From assembly GCA_029253805.1 (NCBI GenBank), contig JAQWYU010000116.1, positions 1 through 15,172 on the forward strand: a stretch of DNA of 15,172 bases. The letters are read 5' to 3'. The notes under the pieces were generated by a model, which was not told where the DNA came from, did not search any database, and saw only the letters and a list, made by a program, of their open reading frames with translations. This DNA comes from Flavobacteriaceae bacterium. Lineage in GTDB: Bacteria > Bacteroidota > Bacteroidia > Flavobacteriales > Flavobacteriaceae. The position numbers and the translations under genes were made by a program. This document shows, in pieces, positions 1 through 6,881 of this stretch; position 1 is the stretch's first letter, and each line of letters begins with the position of its first letter.

Positions 1-20
1 TAGTTTTTGGTTTTATTTGA

Positions 21-28
21 CAAATATA
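21..28 (-). promoter_or_regulatory. Possible -7 promoter element pointing off the left edge
   Basis: Read on the minus strand this is TATATTTG, an exact match to the Bacteroidota -7 consensus TAnnTTTG. It lies in the 56 bp downstream of the membrane-protein gene that ends at 57 and would drive a gene beyond the left edge. No TTTG-type -33 element is visible at the expected distance, so in such AT-rich DNA the match may be chance. The rest of bases 1-56 shows no hairpin or gene. Confidence 0.2.
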
Positions 29-56
29 GATGTATTTAGTGTAATTAAGTCGTCTG

Positions 57-989
57 CTAAAAAAGATTAAATGACCACATAATAACAGGCGCTATCATTA
101 ACGAAATAATAACAAGGTCTGAAACCCAACTATGTCTTGTTGTTTCGCAAAAATTTGCTATTAAAATAGCAGATGGCGCAAGCAAGTAAAGGCAAATTTC
201 TTTACTATCTATATGGCAAAACAAAAAAGCAACTATGCCTACAATAATTATAAAAATTAAAAGTAATCTGCTAGGTCTGTTAGTTCTGTTTTTAAAACCC
301 CCTGTCAAAAAATAATTTATGAGACTTAAAAAAAATGTTGACAACATAAAAGCACTAAATATTATATCGTTTCCATTTTTTTTTTTTTGGATTTCAGGAG
401 TAATCATTGAAAAGTAATCACTCAAAATTGGGGTGTGATTATAAACCAACAAATTAAAAGAATACAGAAGAACTCCAAATGCTAAGATGCTACAAAAAAT
501 AATTAGTATGTTTTTAATTTCAAACACAGAATATAAAATAAGGCTGACAATTAGAGGTAGAAAAAAAAAGACTGAAAAAAAATCAAACAAAAATGCAAGA
601 CAAATCCAAAGACTGGCATCTAAAATTTTTTTAGTGATATTTGTTTTGCTGTTTAAACTGACTATTCTGCGTAGAAATAGAAGGACACAAAGATTTGATA
701 TTAATTTAGAGGGGGTTTGCAAAACTTGTGGGAAAACCACAATAAATAAACAAAAAAAGAGAGCTGCAAAACTATTGTTGTGTGTTAAATTGTTCTTAGT
801 TACAATAAAAACAAGAGTGAAAAGAGAGGCTATTAAGGCAAGAAAGTATGAGAACTCATTTAAACAATTAAACACATTGCTCGCAAAATTTCGTTCAAAA
901 ATTCTATTATATATAAACAACAATGTTAGTGCAATTGAAAAAATTATATAGTGAATCGGTTTAGATGTCTTAAAAAAGCTTGTTATCAT
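57..989 (-). CDS. Polytopic inner-membrane protein, DUF6427-like
   Basis: A 310-residue, very hydrophobic protein with roughly nine to eleven membrane segments (for example around residues 12-28, 43-63, 74-92, 125-157, 161-183, 208-228, 241-258, 264-280 and 288-309) and no enzymatic motif I recognise. Its length, composition and position beside a DUF6341-like gene and purD match what I recall of the flavobacterial DUF6427 family, whose function is unknown. The start is ATG at 989 and the stop is TAG. The coding strand contains a run of 13 consecutive A (positions 376-388) that encodes the end of Q201, K202-K204 and the start of N205, in the loop before the last third of the protein. It is divergent from the small gene at 1103. 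The family name comes from memory and context; the membrane topology is visible directly. Confidence 0.7.
   Translation of the reverse strand: MITSFFKTSKPIHYIIFSIALTLLFIYNRIFERNFASNVFNCLNEFSYFLALIASLFTLVFIVTKNNLTHNNSFAALFFCLFIVVFPQVLQTPSKLISNLCVLLFLRRIVSLNSKTNITKKILDASLWICLAFLFDFFSVFFFLPLIVSLILYSVFEIKNILIIFCSILAFGVLLYSFNLLVYNHTPILSDYFSMITPEIQKKKNGNDIIFSAFMLSTFFLSLINYFLTGGFKNRTNRPSRLLLIFIIIVGIVAFLFCHIDSKEICLYLLAPSAILIANFCETTRHSWVSDLVIISLMIAPVIMWSFNLF
376..388 (-). repeat. A13 homopolymer inside a coding sequence
   Basis: Thirteen T on the plus strand, read as A13 in the minus-strand membrane-protein gene. In the normal frame it encodes Gln-Lys-Lys-Lys-Asn. Losing one A gives ATG GAA ACG ATA TAA, and gaining one gives a TAG seven codons after the tract. 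Either change would truncate the protein near residue 210 of 310. Confidence 0.85.
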
Positions 990-1010
990 ATAAAGTGTTA
1001 ACTATATTTG
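979..1010 (+). promoter_or_regulatory. Candidate Bacteroidota-type promoter for the 75-aa gene
   Basis: TATATTTG at 1003-1010 matches the -7 consensus TAnnTTTG exactly. CTTG at 979-982, one mismatch from the -33 consensus TTTG, lies 20 bp upstream, within the expected spacing. The predicted transcript would start near 1015 and carry a leader of roughly 85-90 nt before the ATG at 1103. The -33 part overlaps the 5' end of the divergent membrane-protein gene. No equivalent minus-strand element for that gene was seen in the 113-bp intergenic region. Confidence 0.4.
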
Positions 1011-1102
1011 CAAGTAAATATAAGTGTATTACAAAATAATATCAATTTATTAGATAAAACATTTTGTTTTTGCTTTCGCAAACAACAATAAATTAAAAAC
1101 TT

Positions 1103-1330
1103 ATGAAAGACTTATTTAATTTAATCCAAGAACTTTGTGAATCTATACTTTTCGTACCATTTCATGAACTTAGAGAGCTAGAATTAACCAACTGGTGGGT
1201 GGCCAATTTAGTTACATGGGCCTTTATAGGCGTAGGTATTGTTGCCTTTATTTACTGGATGTTGCAATTAAAATCTTTTAGCGACAATAATGAAGAAGAC
1301 AAAAGCATCTCTTCGCATTCATACTTATAG
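1103..1330 (+). CDS. Small single-span membrane protein, DUF6341-like
   Basis: A 75-residue protein with an acidic, probably helical N-terminus (residues 1-28), a Trp-rich start of a single membrane span (about residues 31-54), and a short polar, acidic tail. It resembles the flavobacterial DUF6341 family as I remember it, which lacks a known function and is found beside DUF6427 and purD genes. The start is ATG at 1103 and the stop is TAG. It is the only plus-strand gene in the window and converges on purD, overlapping its last 6 bp, so no terminator can lie between them. Coding potential is supported by the ordered amphipathic-plus-transmembrane layout and by conserved context, but no activity can be inferred. 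Confidence 0.75.
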   Translation: MKDLFNLIQELCESILFVPFHELRELELTNWWVANLVTWAFIGVGIVAFIYWMLQLKSFSDNNEEDKSISSHSYL

Positions 1331-2599
1331 ATCAAAGCCAATATCCGTTCGATAATTCATTGATTCGAACCTAATATTGTCTATGGATTTGTAAGATTGT
1401 TTTAGGGCCGACCTAAAATTATCTCCAAGTGATGTAACTGCCAACACTCGGCCTCCAGATGTCAAAATTTTACCATCTATATTTGAAGCCCCTGCGTGGA
1501 ATATGATGGATTCTTGTATGTCTTCTAAACCTATAATTTCTTTGCCTTTTTCATATTTTTCTGGATACCCACCAGAAACAAGCATTACTGTAACCGCTGT
1601 TTGTTCATCGATCTTGATTTCAATTTCGTCTAAAGAATTACTGTCTATTGCTTGAAAAATTTCTACAAGATCTGTTTTTATCCTTGGTAATACAGCTTCT
1701 GTTTCAGGATCACCCATGCGCACATTATATTCGATAACCATCGGCTCGTCGTCTACGATAATTAGGCCAATAAATATAAACCCTTTATAAGGAAGATTGT
1801 CCTTGACTAGACCGTCGACCGTTGGTTTTACAATTCTATTTTCTATCTTACTTAACAAAATAGGGTCTGCAAAAGGAACAGGCGATATTGCCCCCATACC
1901 TCCGGTATTTAGTCCTTTATCTCCCTCGCCTATTCGCTTATAGTCTTTAGCTGTTGGCAGAAGTTTATAGTTTTTCCCGTCACTCAAGACAAAACAGCTA
2001 AGCTCAATTCCCTCTAAAAACTCTTCAATAACTACTTTAGTACTGGCCTCTCCAAATTTTGAATCTACCAACATGCTTTTAAGCTCATTTTTAGCTTCAT
2101 TAATGTCTGATAATATTAGCACGCCCTTTCCTGCGGCTAAACCGTCGGCTTTGAGGACGTAAGGCGGATCAAGAGATTCAAGAAACAAATAGCCTTCTTC
2201 TAATGTTTCTTTTGTAAAACTATTATATGCGGCAGTTGGAATATCGTGACGAACTAAAAACTCCTTTGCAAATTCCTTGCTACCTTCAAGTTGAGCTGCT
2301 GCTTTTTCAGGGCCAATAACCGCTACATGATTAAGTTGATTGTCACTTATAAAAAAATCATGTATCCCACCAACCAAAGGGTCTTCAGGCCCTACAACGA
2401 CCATGTTAATATTGTAAGCTAGAACATGCTTTTTTATGCCTTCAAAGTCAGTAACAGTAACATTAAGGTTAGTTGCTAAAGCAGAAGTTCCAGAGTTACC
2501 TGGGGCTACAAATAGTTCCTTACATAACGGGCTTTGAGAAATTTTCCAAGCAAATGCGTGCTCTCTGCCTCCAGCTCCTAATATTAAAATATTCATCAT
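1325..2599 (-). CDS. purD: Phosphoribosylamine--glycine ligase (GARS)
   Basis: This cytosolic enzyme performs the second step of de novo purine synthesis: 5-phosphoribosylamine + glycine + ATP gives GAR + ADP + phosphate. All hallmark segments are present: the N-terminal ILGAGGREHAFAWK (residues 5-18); GPEDPLVGG (70-78); the ATP-grasp region with VLKADGLAAGKGV (148-160); DKGLNTGGMGA (227-237); and the metal/ATP-binding RMGDPETEAVLPR (294-306). Its 424 residues fit the normal family length. Two ATGs are in tandem at the start (2599 and 2596); the second would give the more usual MNILILG beginning. It follows the WcaJ-like gene by 11 bp and may be co-transcribed with the polysaccharide genes. 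Its stop overlaps the convergent small gene. Confidence 0.97.
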   Translation of the reverse strand: MMNILILGAGGREHAFAWKISQSPLCKELFVAPGNSGTSALATNLNVTVTDFEGIKKHVLAYNINMVVVGPEDPLVGGIHDFFISDNQLNHVAVIGPEKAAAQLEGSKEFAKEFLVRHDIPTAAYNSFTKETLEEGYLFLESLDPPYVLKADGLAAGKGVLILSDINEAKNELKSMLVDSKFGEASTKVVIEEFLEGIELSCFVLSDGKNYKLLPTAKDYKRIGEGDKGLNTGGMGAISPVPFADPILLSKIENRIVKPTVDGLVKDNLPYKGFIFIGLIIVDDEPMVIEYNVRMGDPETEAVLPRIKTDLVEIFQAIDSNSLDEIEIKIDEQTAVTVMLVSGGYPEKYEKGKEIIGLEDIQESIIFHAGASNIDGKILTSGGRVLAVTSLGDNFRSALKQSYKSIDNIRFESMNYRTDIGFDL

Positions 2600-2610
2600 G
2601 GTAAATTGTG

Positions 2611-3969
2611 TTAATAAGCTTTCTCTTCGCCTTTTAAAAAATTAAAAATAGTTTGAACAATAATCTTAGTGTCTAAAAAAAATGACCAGTTTTCAATATA
2701 AAAAATGTCGTGCTTGACCCGTCCGATTATGTCTTTCTCTGTTTCTACCTCGCCTCTAAATCCGCTTACCTGAGCTAGTCCTGTAATTCCTGGCTTCACA
2801 AAATGACGAACCATAAATTTATTTATGGATTTAGCATAAATTTCTGTGTGGCTAAGCATATGTGGTCTTGGTCCGACCACTGACATATCTCCAAGAAATA
2901 CATTAAAAAATTGTGGAATTTCATCAATACTTGTTTTGCGGAGAAACTTTCCGACCTTAGTGATTCGGTTATCATTACGAGTTACTTGTATGATATCAGC
3001 GGCTGGATTTATGACCATAGACCTAAACTTAAAACACTTAAAGGATTTATAATTATACCCATTCCTTAGCTGGGTAAAAAACACAGGGCCTTTAGATTCT
3101 AATCTGATTATTACAGCTAAAATTGGTGTCAACCACGAAAGAATAAAAATAATTATTATTAATGAAAAAATAATATCAAATACCCGTTTTAATAATAGAC
3201 TAAATGGGTCGTTTAATGGAATCATTCTAAATGTTAAGACGGGAATAACTCCGTAAAAATCATGCTTCAGTTTCTTTGATAAAACCTGGGTGCTATCTGG
3301 AATAAATTTTACAACTTTAAGGTTGTTATCTGCAAAATTAACTATCGCCAATAGGTCTCTATTATCTAGTTCGGAAATAGAGCAATAAATTTCATCAATT
3401 TTATTATTAAGGATATAACTAAATATTGACTCTAAGTCCAGTTTACTAGAATTTTTAACGCAGAATGTTTTTTTGTTCTGAAAACCCAAATGTGGAGTTG
3501 ACTTAAAAAAATTCTCTAACAAAACTCCCTGCTTATTTGCTCCTATAATAACCGTATTTCTGTTATTTAATTTATAATTACCTCTATATCTCTTCAATAA
3601 AAAAAACATTGCATACTTAGAAAACGAAATAAATAAAGAAGTTAGTCCTATGTACTGAATAATACTAATTGGAGCAAGATCAAGGTTGGTGTATAGGCCT
3701 GAATAAGCAAAAACTAGAAGAGTGAAAAATAAAAGCTGCCTTACTAGTAAGTTAAAAACTCTTGTAATGAAAGAGAACCTATAAACTTCATAAAACTGTG
3801 AGATTAAGGCTGTAATTGTCCAGCCAAGAGATATCAATAACACAAAGTTTAATGCTGGAGCTTCTTTTAAAAAATAAAAAACAGCAAGAATATTTATACA
3901 AGCTAAATCAGCAATAAAAGAAATAGGCCTTATTAACCCTGAATAACGGTGTTGCTGAAATAAAACCAC
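2611..3969 (-). CDS. Polyprenyl-phosphate sugar-1-phosphate transferase, WcaJ/CpsE type
   Basis: This membrane enzyme starts surface-polysaccharide assembly by moving a hexose-1-phosphate from a UDP-sugar onto undecaprenyl phosphate. It has 452 residues. The N-terminus holds about four membrane helices (residues 12-125). A nucleotide-binding-like middle domain begins at NTVIIGANKQG (138-148). The C-terminal sugar-transferase domain (about 257-450) begins KRVFDIIFS, has a re-entrant membrane helix (264-290), then KFRSM (314-318), the catalytic Asp-Glu pair in SIDEIPQ (347-353), VVGPRPH (364-370) and PGITGLAQVSG (393-403). The start must be GTG at 3969: it directly follows the in-frame TAA of the upstream gene, and there is no Met until about residue 121. 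Transferred sugar is probably glucose or galactose, which sequence alone cannot decide. Confidence 0.92.
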   Translation of the reverse strand: MVLFQQHRYSGLIRPISFIADLACINILAVFYFLKEAPALNFVLLISLGWTITALISQFYEVYRFSFITRVFNLLVRQLLFFTLLVFAYSGLYTNLDLAPISIIQYIGLTSLFISFSKYAMFFLLKRYRGNYKLNNRNTVIIGANKQGVLLENFFKSTPHLGFQNKKTFCVKNSSKLDLESIFSYILNNKIDEIYCSISELDNRDLLAIVNFADNNLKVVKFIPDSTQVLSKKLKHDFYGVIPVLTFRMIPLNDPFSLLLKRVFDIIFSLIIIIFILSWLTPILAVIIRLESKGPVFFTQLRNGYNYKSFKCFKFRSMVINPAADIIQVTRNDNRITKVGKFLRKTSIDEIPQFFNVFLGDMSVVGPRPHMLSHTEIYAKSINKFMVRHFVKPGITGLAQVSGFRGEVETEKDIIGRVKHDIFYIENWSFFLDTKIIVQTIFNFLKGEEKAY

Positions 3970-4959
3970 TTAACTCTTGATGTGTTTAGAAAAATCTTTA
4001 TGATCCGTTTTATATAATTTTTCTTTTGGTAAATTCTTAAAGTATTCGAATGTCTTTCTCATTCCTTCTGAACGCGACACAGCAGGTTGCCAATTTAATT
4101 CTTTTTTTGCCAATGAGATGTCTGGTTGCCTCTTTAACGGGTCGCCATCAGGAAGTGGCTTAAAACAAATCTTTTGATTAGATTTTGTGAGTTTTAACAT
4201 TTCATGTGCAAATTCGATGATTGTTATTTCTTCTGGATTTCCAAGATTAACTGGGAGGTAGTAATCGCTAAATAATAATTTACAAATTCCATTCACAAGA
4301 TCGTCAACATAGCAAAAAGAGCGTGTTTGTATTCCTTTTCCGAACACCGAAAGATCTTCTCTCCTAAGGACTTGCCCCATAAATGCAGGAATGACGCGAC
4401 CATCATTCAAACGCATCCTAGGGCCATAAGTGTTAAATATCCTAGCTGTTCGAGTTTCCACACCATGAAAACGCTTATAAGCCATTGTTATTGCCTCCTG
4501 AAAGCGTTTAGCTTCGTCATAAACTCCTCTAGGCCCAATTGAATTAACGTTTCCATAATAATCTTCAGATTGTGGGTGTACCAAGGGGTCGCCATAAACT
4601 TCAGAAGTAGACGCTATTAATATCCGGGCCTTTTTAGCTTTTGCTAGGCCCAATAAATTATGAATCCCCAGTGAGCCCACCTTAAGGGTGTGAATAGGTA
4701 TTTTAAGATAATCTATAGGACTTGCCGGTGAGGCAAAATGTAATATATAGCTTAAAGGCTCTTTGACTTCTAGGCGAACAGTAATGTCGTGTTCTAAAAA
4801 CTTGAAATTAGAGCTGTTAAATAAATGCTTAATATTGTCTATATCGCCCGTAATGAAGTTATCAACTCCAATTACTTTAAACCCATCGTTAATAAAGCGG
4901 TCACATAAATGAGACCCTAAAAACCCAGCAGCTCCAGATATGAGAATTGTTTTTGACAT
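3970..4959 (-). CDS. UDP-glucuronate decarboxylase (UDP-xylose synthase)
   Basis: An NAD-dependent extended short-chain dehydrogenase/reductase that converts UDP-glucuronate to UDP-xylose. From the ATG at 4959 it has 329 residues, as expected for a bacterial stand-alone UXS. The Rossmann motif GAAGFLG is at 9-15, followed by VDNFITG (32-38) and [11 protein letters not shown] (74-84). The catalytic residues are T118, E120, Y147 and K151 (in RGVYDEAKR), and R277 lies in the C-terminal DPLKRQPDI. The stretch [18 protein letters not shown] is characteristic of UXS rather than of dTDP-glucose dehydratase. An in-frame TTG two codons upstream (4965) is a poorer start. The TAA stop abuts the GTG of the next gene. 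A formyltransferase domain of the ArnA kind is absent. It supplies UDP-xylose, or a derived pentose, to the locus. Confidence 0.93.
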   Translation of the reverse strand: MSKTILISGAAGFLGSHLCDRFINDGFKVIGVDNFITGDIDNIKHLFNSSNFKFLEHDITVRLEVKEPLSYILHFASPASPIDYLKIPIHTLKVGSLGIHNLLGLAKAKKARILIASTSEVYGDPLVHPQSEDYYGNVNSIGPRGVYDEAKRFQEAITMAYKRFHGVETRTARIFNTYGPRMRLNDGRVIPAFMGQVLRREDLSVFGKGIQTRSFCYVDDLVNGICKLLFSDYYLPVNLGNPEEITIIEFAHEMLKLTKSNQKICFKPLPDGDPLKRQPDISLAKKELNWQPAVSRSEGMRKTFEYFKNLPKEKLYKTDHKDFSKHIKS

Positions 4960-4976
4960 ATACAATTAATTATTTT

Positions 4977-4984
4977 CAAAGATA
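4977..4984 (-). promoter_or_regulatory. Possible -7 element upstream of the UDP-xylose synthase gene
   Basis: The minus strand reads TATCTTTG, an exact TAnnTTTG match, 17 bp before the ATG at 4959 in the 66-bp gap after the WcaI-like gene. It could start a transcript for the UXS, WcaJ-like and purD genes with a leader of about 10 nt. No TTTG is visible 19-21 bp upstream, so it is half a promoter at best. Confidence 0.3.
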
Positions 4985-5025
4985 ACTAATTATTTTGCCT
5001 CTATTATTTGAATGCGTAAATATCT

Positions 5026-6222
5026 CTATAGTAATTCTATTTCTTCCTGTACTTTTTTAAGTATAATGTTCCTTGAGAAGTTTTTAAGAACATAAGCTCT
5101 CGCATTATCTCCCATTTCTTTCATCTTTGAGTTTTGTCTGGCTAATTGATCCAGTTGTGTTATTACCTCTTTTGTATAGGTATTAAAATAAAGGCCGATA
5201 TTGATTGATTTAAAGACACTGTTAATTTCAGATTCCCTATGTCCTATTATAAGAGATGGCTTGGCGCTAGCCATCATTCCTAAAACTTTTGAAGGCATAA
5301 CAATATCTGAAAAGTCTGGTTTTTGAAATAATAAGTGAACATCAGCAGAACATAGTAGGTCTGACAGCTCTGAATATTCAACTGGCGGGTAATGCATTAC
5401 ATTTGACAAATGAACTGTTCTTTCTAACAACCAATTTTTCTTTGATCCTTCGCCTACAATTATTATTTCATAATTATCTTGGTTAATGTCGTTACAAAAT
5501 GCAACAAAACTATTCCAATCTTGTTTTTCACCTATATTTCCAGAGTATAATAAAATTACCTTAGTTGAACTGGTGTATCTGTGAGAGCTTGCTGTCGAGG
5601 GGTTGATAATATCTGGGTTAACCCAATTAGGTAAATAAAAAACTGAATTATCAGATTTTTTTCTTAGTCTCTCAATCATAGAATGGCTTATTGTGCTTAC
5701 AACATTGGGGCTATTAAATAGCCATGATTCTATTCTAAATAATATTGAAAATGCAAAGCTTACCTTAGCAGTTCTTTTTGAACTTAAGGCTGCGTCAAAT
5801 TCAAAGTCTTGAATGTGAATCCAAAATTTTGAATCAAATCGCTTTTTCTGAACCCAGCCTAAAAAAGCAGAAGCTGTAAATGGTACAATAGCAATGACTA
5901 AATCACATTTTTTGATCTTAAAAAGATTAAAAAATGATCCTAAAGTAAAATCAATAATATGAACTATCCGTTTAAAAAAAGTAGGTGCTTTTGGAACGTA
6001 CTGTTTATATCTTAATATTTTAGTGCTCCCGAGATGCTCTTGTAAAAATCTAGGTTTATTTTTATACTGTTTAAAAATACTCCATTGAGGGTAATACGGA
6101 AATCCAGTAACAACTGTAACATTATGGCCGTCAGACTCAAGTTGTTTTACCCATTCAAAAGAATACTGTCCAATCGCAGAATCCTCTGGCGCAAAATTTA
6201 AGCCAATAAATGTTATGTCCAT
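5026..6222 (-). CDS. GT4-type glycosyltransferase, WcaI-like
   Basis: A 398-residue GT-B fold glycosyltransferase that probably adds a sugar to the growing lipid-linked repeat unit at the cytoplasmic face. The N-terminus, ITFIGLNFAPEDSAIGQY (3-20), then VVTGFPYYPQW (37-47) and WIHIQDFEFDAAL (134-146), has the pattern of the WcaI/WbuB group of colanic-acid and O-antigen transferases. The C-terminal half has YSGNIGEKQDW (226-236), IIVGEGSKK (254-262) and the donor-binding MPSKVLGMMASAKP (309-322). The start is ATG at 6222, 5 bp after the acetyltransferase stop, which suggests tight co-translation. The WcaI family is often called fucosyltransferase, but donor and linkage cannot be assigned here. 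Confidence 0.88.
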   Translation of the reverse strand: MDITFIGLNFAPEDSAIGQYSFEWVKQLESDGHNVTVVTGFPYYPQWSIFKQYKNKPRFLQEHLGSTKILRYKQYVPKAPTFFKRIVHIIDFTLGSFFNLFKIKKCDLVIAIVPFTASAFLGWVQKKRFDSKFWIHIQDFEFDAALSSKRTAKVSFAFSILFRIESWLFNSPNVVSTISHSMIERLRKKSDNSVFYLPNWVNPDIINPSTASSHRYTSSTKVILLYSGNIGEKQDWNSFVAFCNDINQDNYEIIIVGEGSKKNWLLERTVHLSNVMHYPPVEYSELSDLLCSADVHLLFQKPDFSDIVMPSKVLGMMASAKPSLIIGHRESEINSVFKSINIGLYFNTYTKEVITQLDQLARQNSKMKEMGDNARAYVLKNFSRNIILKKVQEEIELL

Positions 6223-6227
6223 TTTTG

Positions 6228-6782
6228 TTACAATTTCAATGATCTACTTTTAATCGGTTTAGCAGGGTTCCCCACACATATTTTTTGAGAAGGGAGGTCT
6301 TTAAAGACAGAGCTTCGCGCACCTACCACCGTTCCATCACCTATTGAAACAGAAGGGCCAATATAAACATCCGTAGCTAACCAACATTTAGAGCCTACAT
6401 AAATCTTTTGCGAAAAAATATCAAAACTTTTAGATGAGTAGTCATGAGTTGCTGCGGCCAAATAACTGCGCTGAGAGATTACGGTATTAGATCCTATTTC
6501 AATTTTTCCCAGCGAGTAAAGAACTACTTGGTCTCCTATCCAGCTATAGTCACCAATTTTAACTTTCCATGGATAAGTAATTTGAACTGAGGGTCTAATA
6601 ATTACTTTAACTCCAATTTTAGCGCCAAAGATTCTAAGCAAAAAGCGACGCCAGGCATACATTATTTGAGGAGATGGTTTAAATAAAAAATAATAGACGA
6701 ACCACCAAAGTTGAACCACCAAAGAAGAACGCCCTCTAAAACCTTTTGGGTTTTTATACGTCTTTAATTCCTGAAAATTCAT
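6228..6782 (-). CDS. WcaF-like hexapeptide-repeat acetyltransferase
   Basis: A 184-residue left-handed beta-helix O-acetyltransferase of the WcaF type, expected to acetylate a sugar of the polysaccharide repeat unit using acetyl-CoA. An N-terminal segment rich in aromatic residues (residues 18-50) is typical of this subgroup. The hexapeptide repeats run from about 53 to 160 (IGVKVI, IGDYSW, IGSNTV, IGPSVS, IGDGTV). H113 in ATHDYS is the likely catalytic base, and the C-terminal GNPAKPIKSR (171-180) is the usual CoA-binding end. The start is ATG at 6782. It has no strong ribosome-binding site, and a (TAA)5 microsatellite lies 22-36 bp upstream. It is probably the first gene of a pair with the WcaI-like gene, only 5 bp apart. 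Confidence 0.9.
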   Translation of the reverse strand: MNFQELKTYKNPKGFRGRSSLVVQLWWFVYYFLFKPSPQIMYAWRRFLLRIFGAKIGVKVIIRPSVQITYPWKVKIGDYSWIGDQVVLYSLGKIEIGSNTVISQRSYLAAATHDYSSKSFDIFSQKIYVGSKCWLATDVYIGPSVSIGDGTVVGARSSVFKDLPSQKICVGNPAKPIKSRSLKL

Positions 6783-6803
6783 ACCTATAGTTTATAGTAA
6801 TTG

Positions 6804-6818
6804 TAATAATAATAATAA
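6804..6818. repeat. (TAA)5 microsatellite upstream of the acetyltransferase
   Basis: Five tandem TAA units sit in the 99-bp gap between the GT4 gene and the acetyltransferase, 22-36 bp before the latter's ATG. This is where promoter spacing could be set. The gap also contains a 5-bp inverted repeat CTATA-GTT-TATAG near the ATG. No recognisable -7/-33 promoter or terminator is present. Confidence 0.6.
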
Positions 6819-6881
6819 AATTCAAGATCTAATATACTAAATCCGCTGTTTAAGCTATAAGGTAACGACTAAATAACTTAA

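Noticed and set aside
487..951. Plus-strand 154-codon open frame rich in Lys and Arg
   Set aside because: It lies entirely antisense to the hydrophobic membrane-protein gene; Lys/Arg richness is the expected complement of Phe/Leu/Ser-rich codons, and no domain or context supports it.
4960..4965. TTG start for the UDP-xylose synthase gene
   Set aside because: The ATG at 4959 gives the normal [13 protein letters not shown] beginning and family length; the TTG adds only two residues.
6851..6865. 15-bp exact repeat TAAGCTATAAGGTAA, also at 12250-12264
   Set aside because: One copy is intergenic and the other is inside the Wzz coding sequence; with this AT bias one such match in 15 kb is near chance expectation and there are no further copies or flanking structures.
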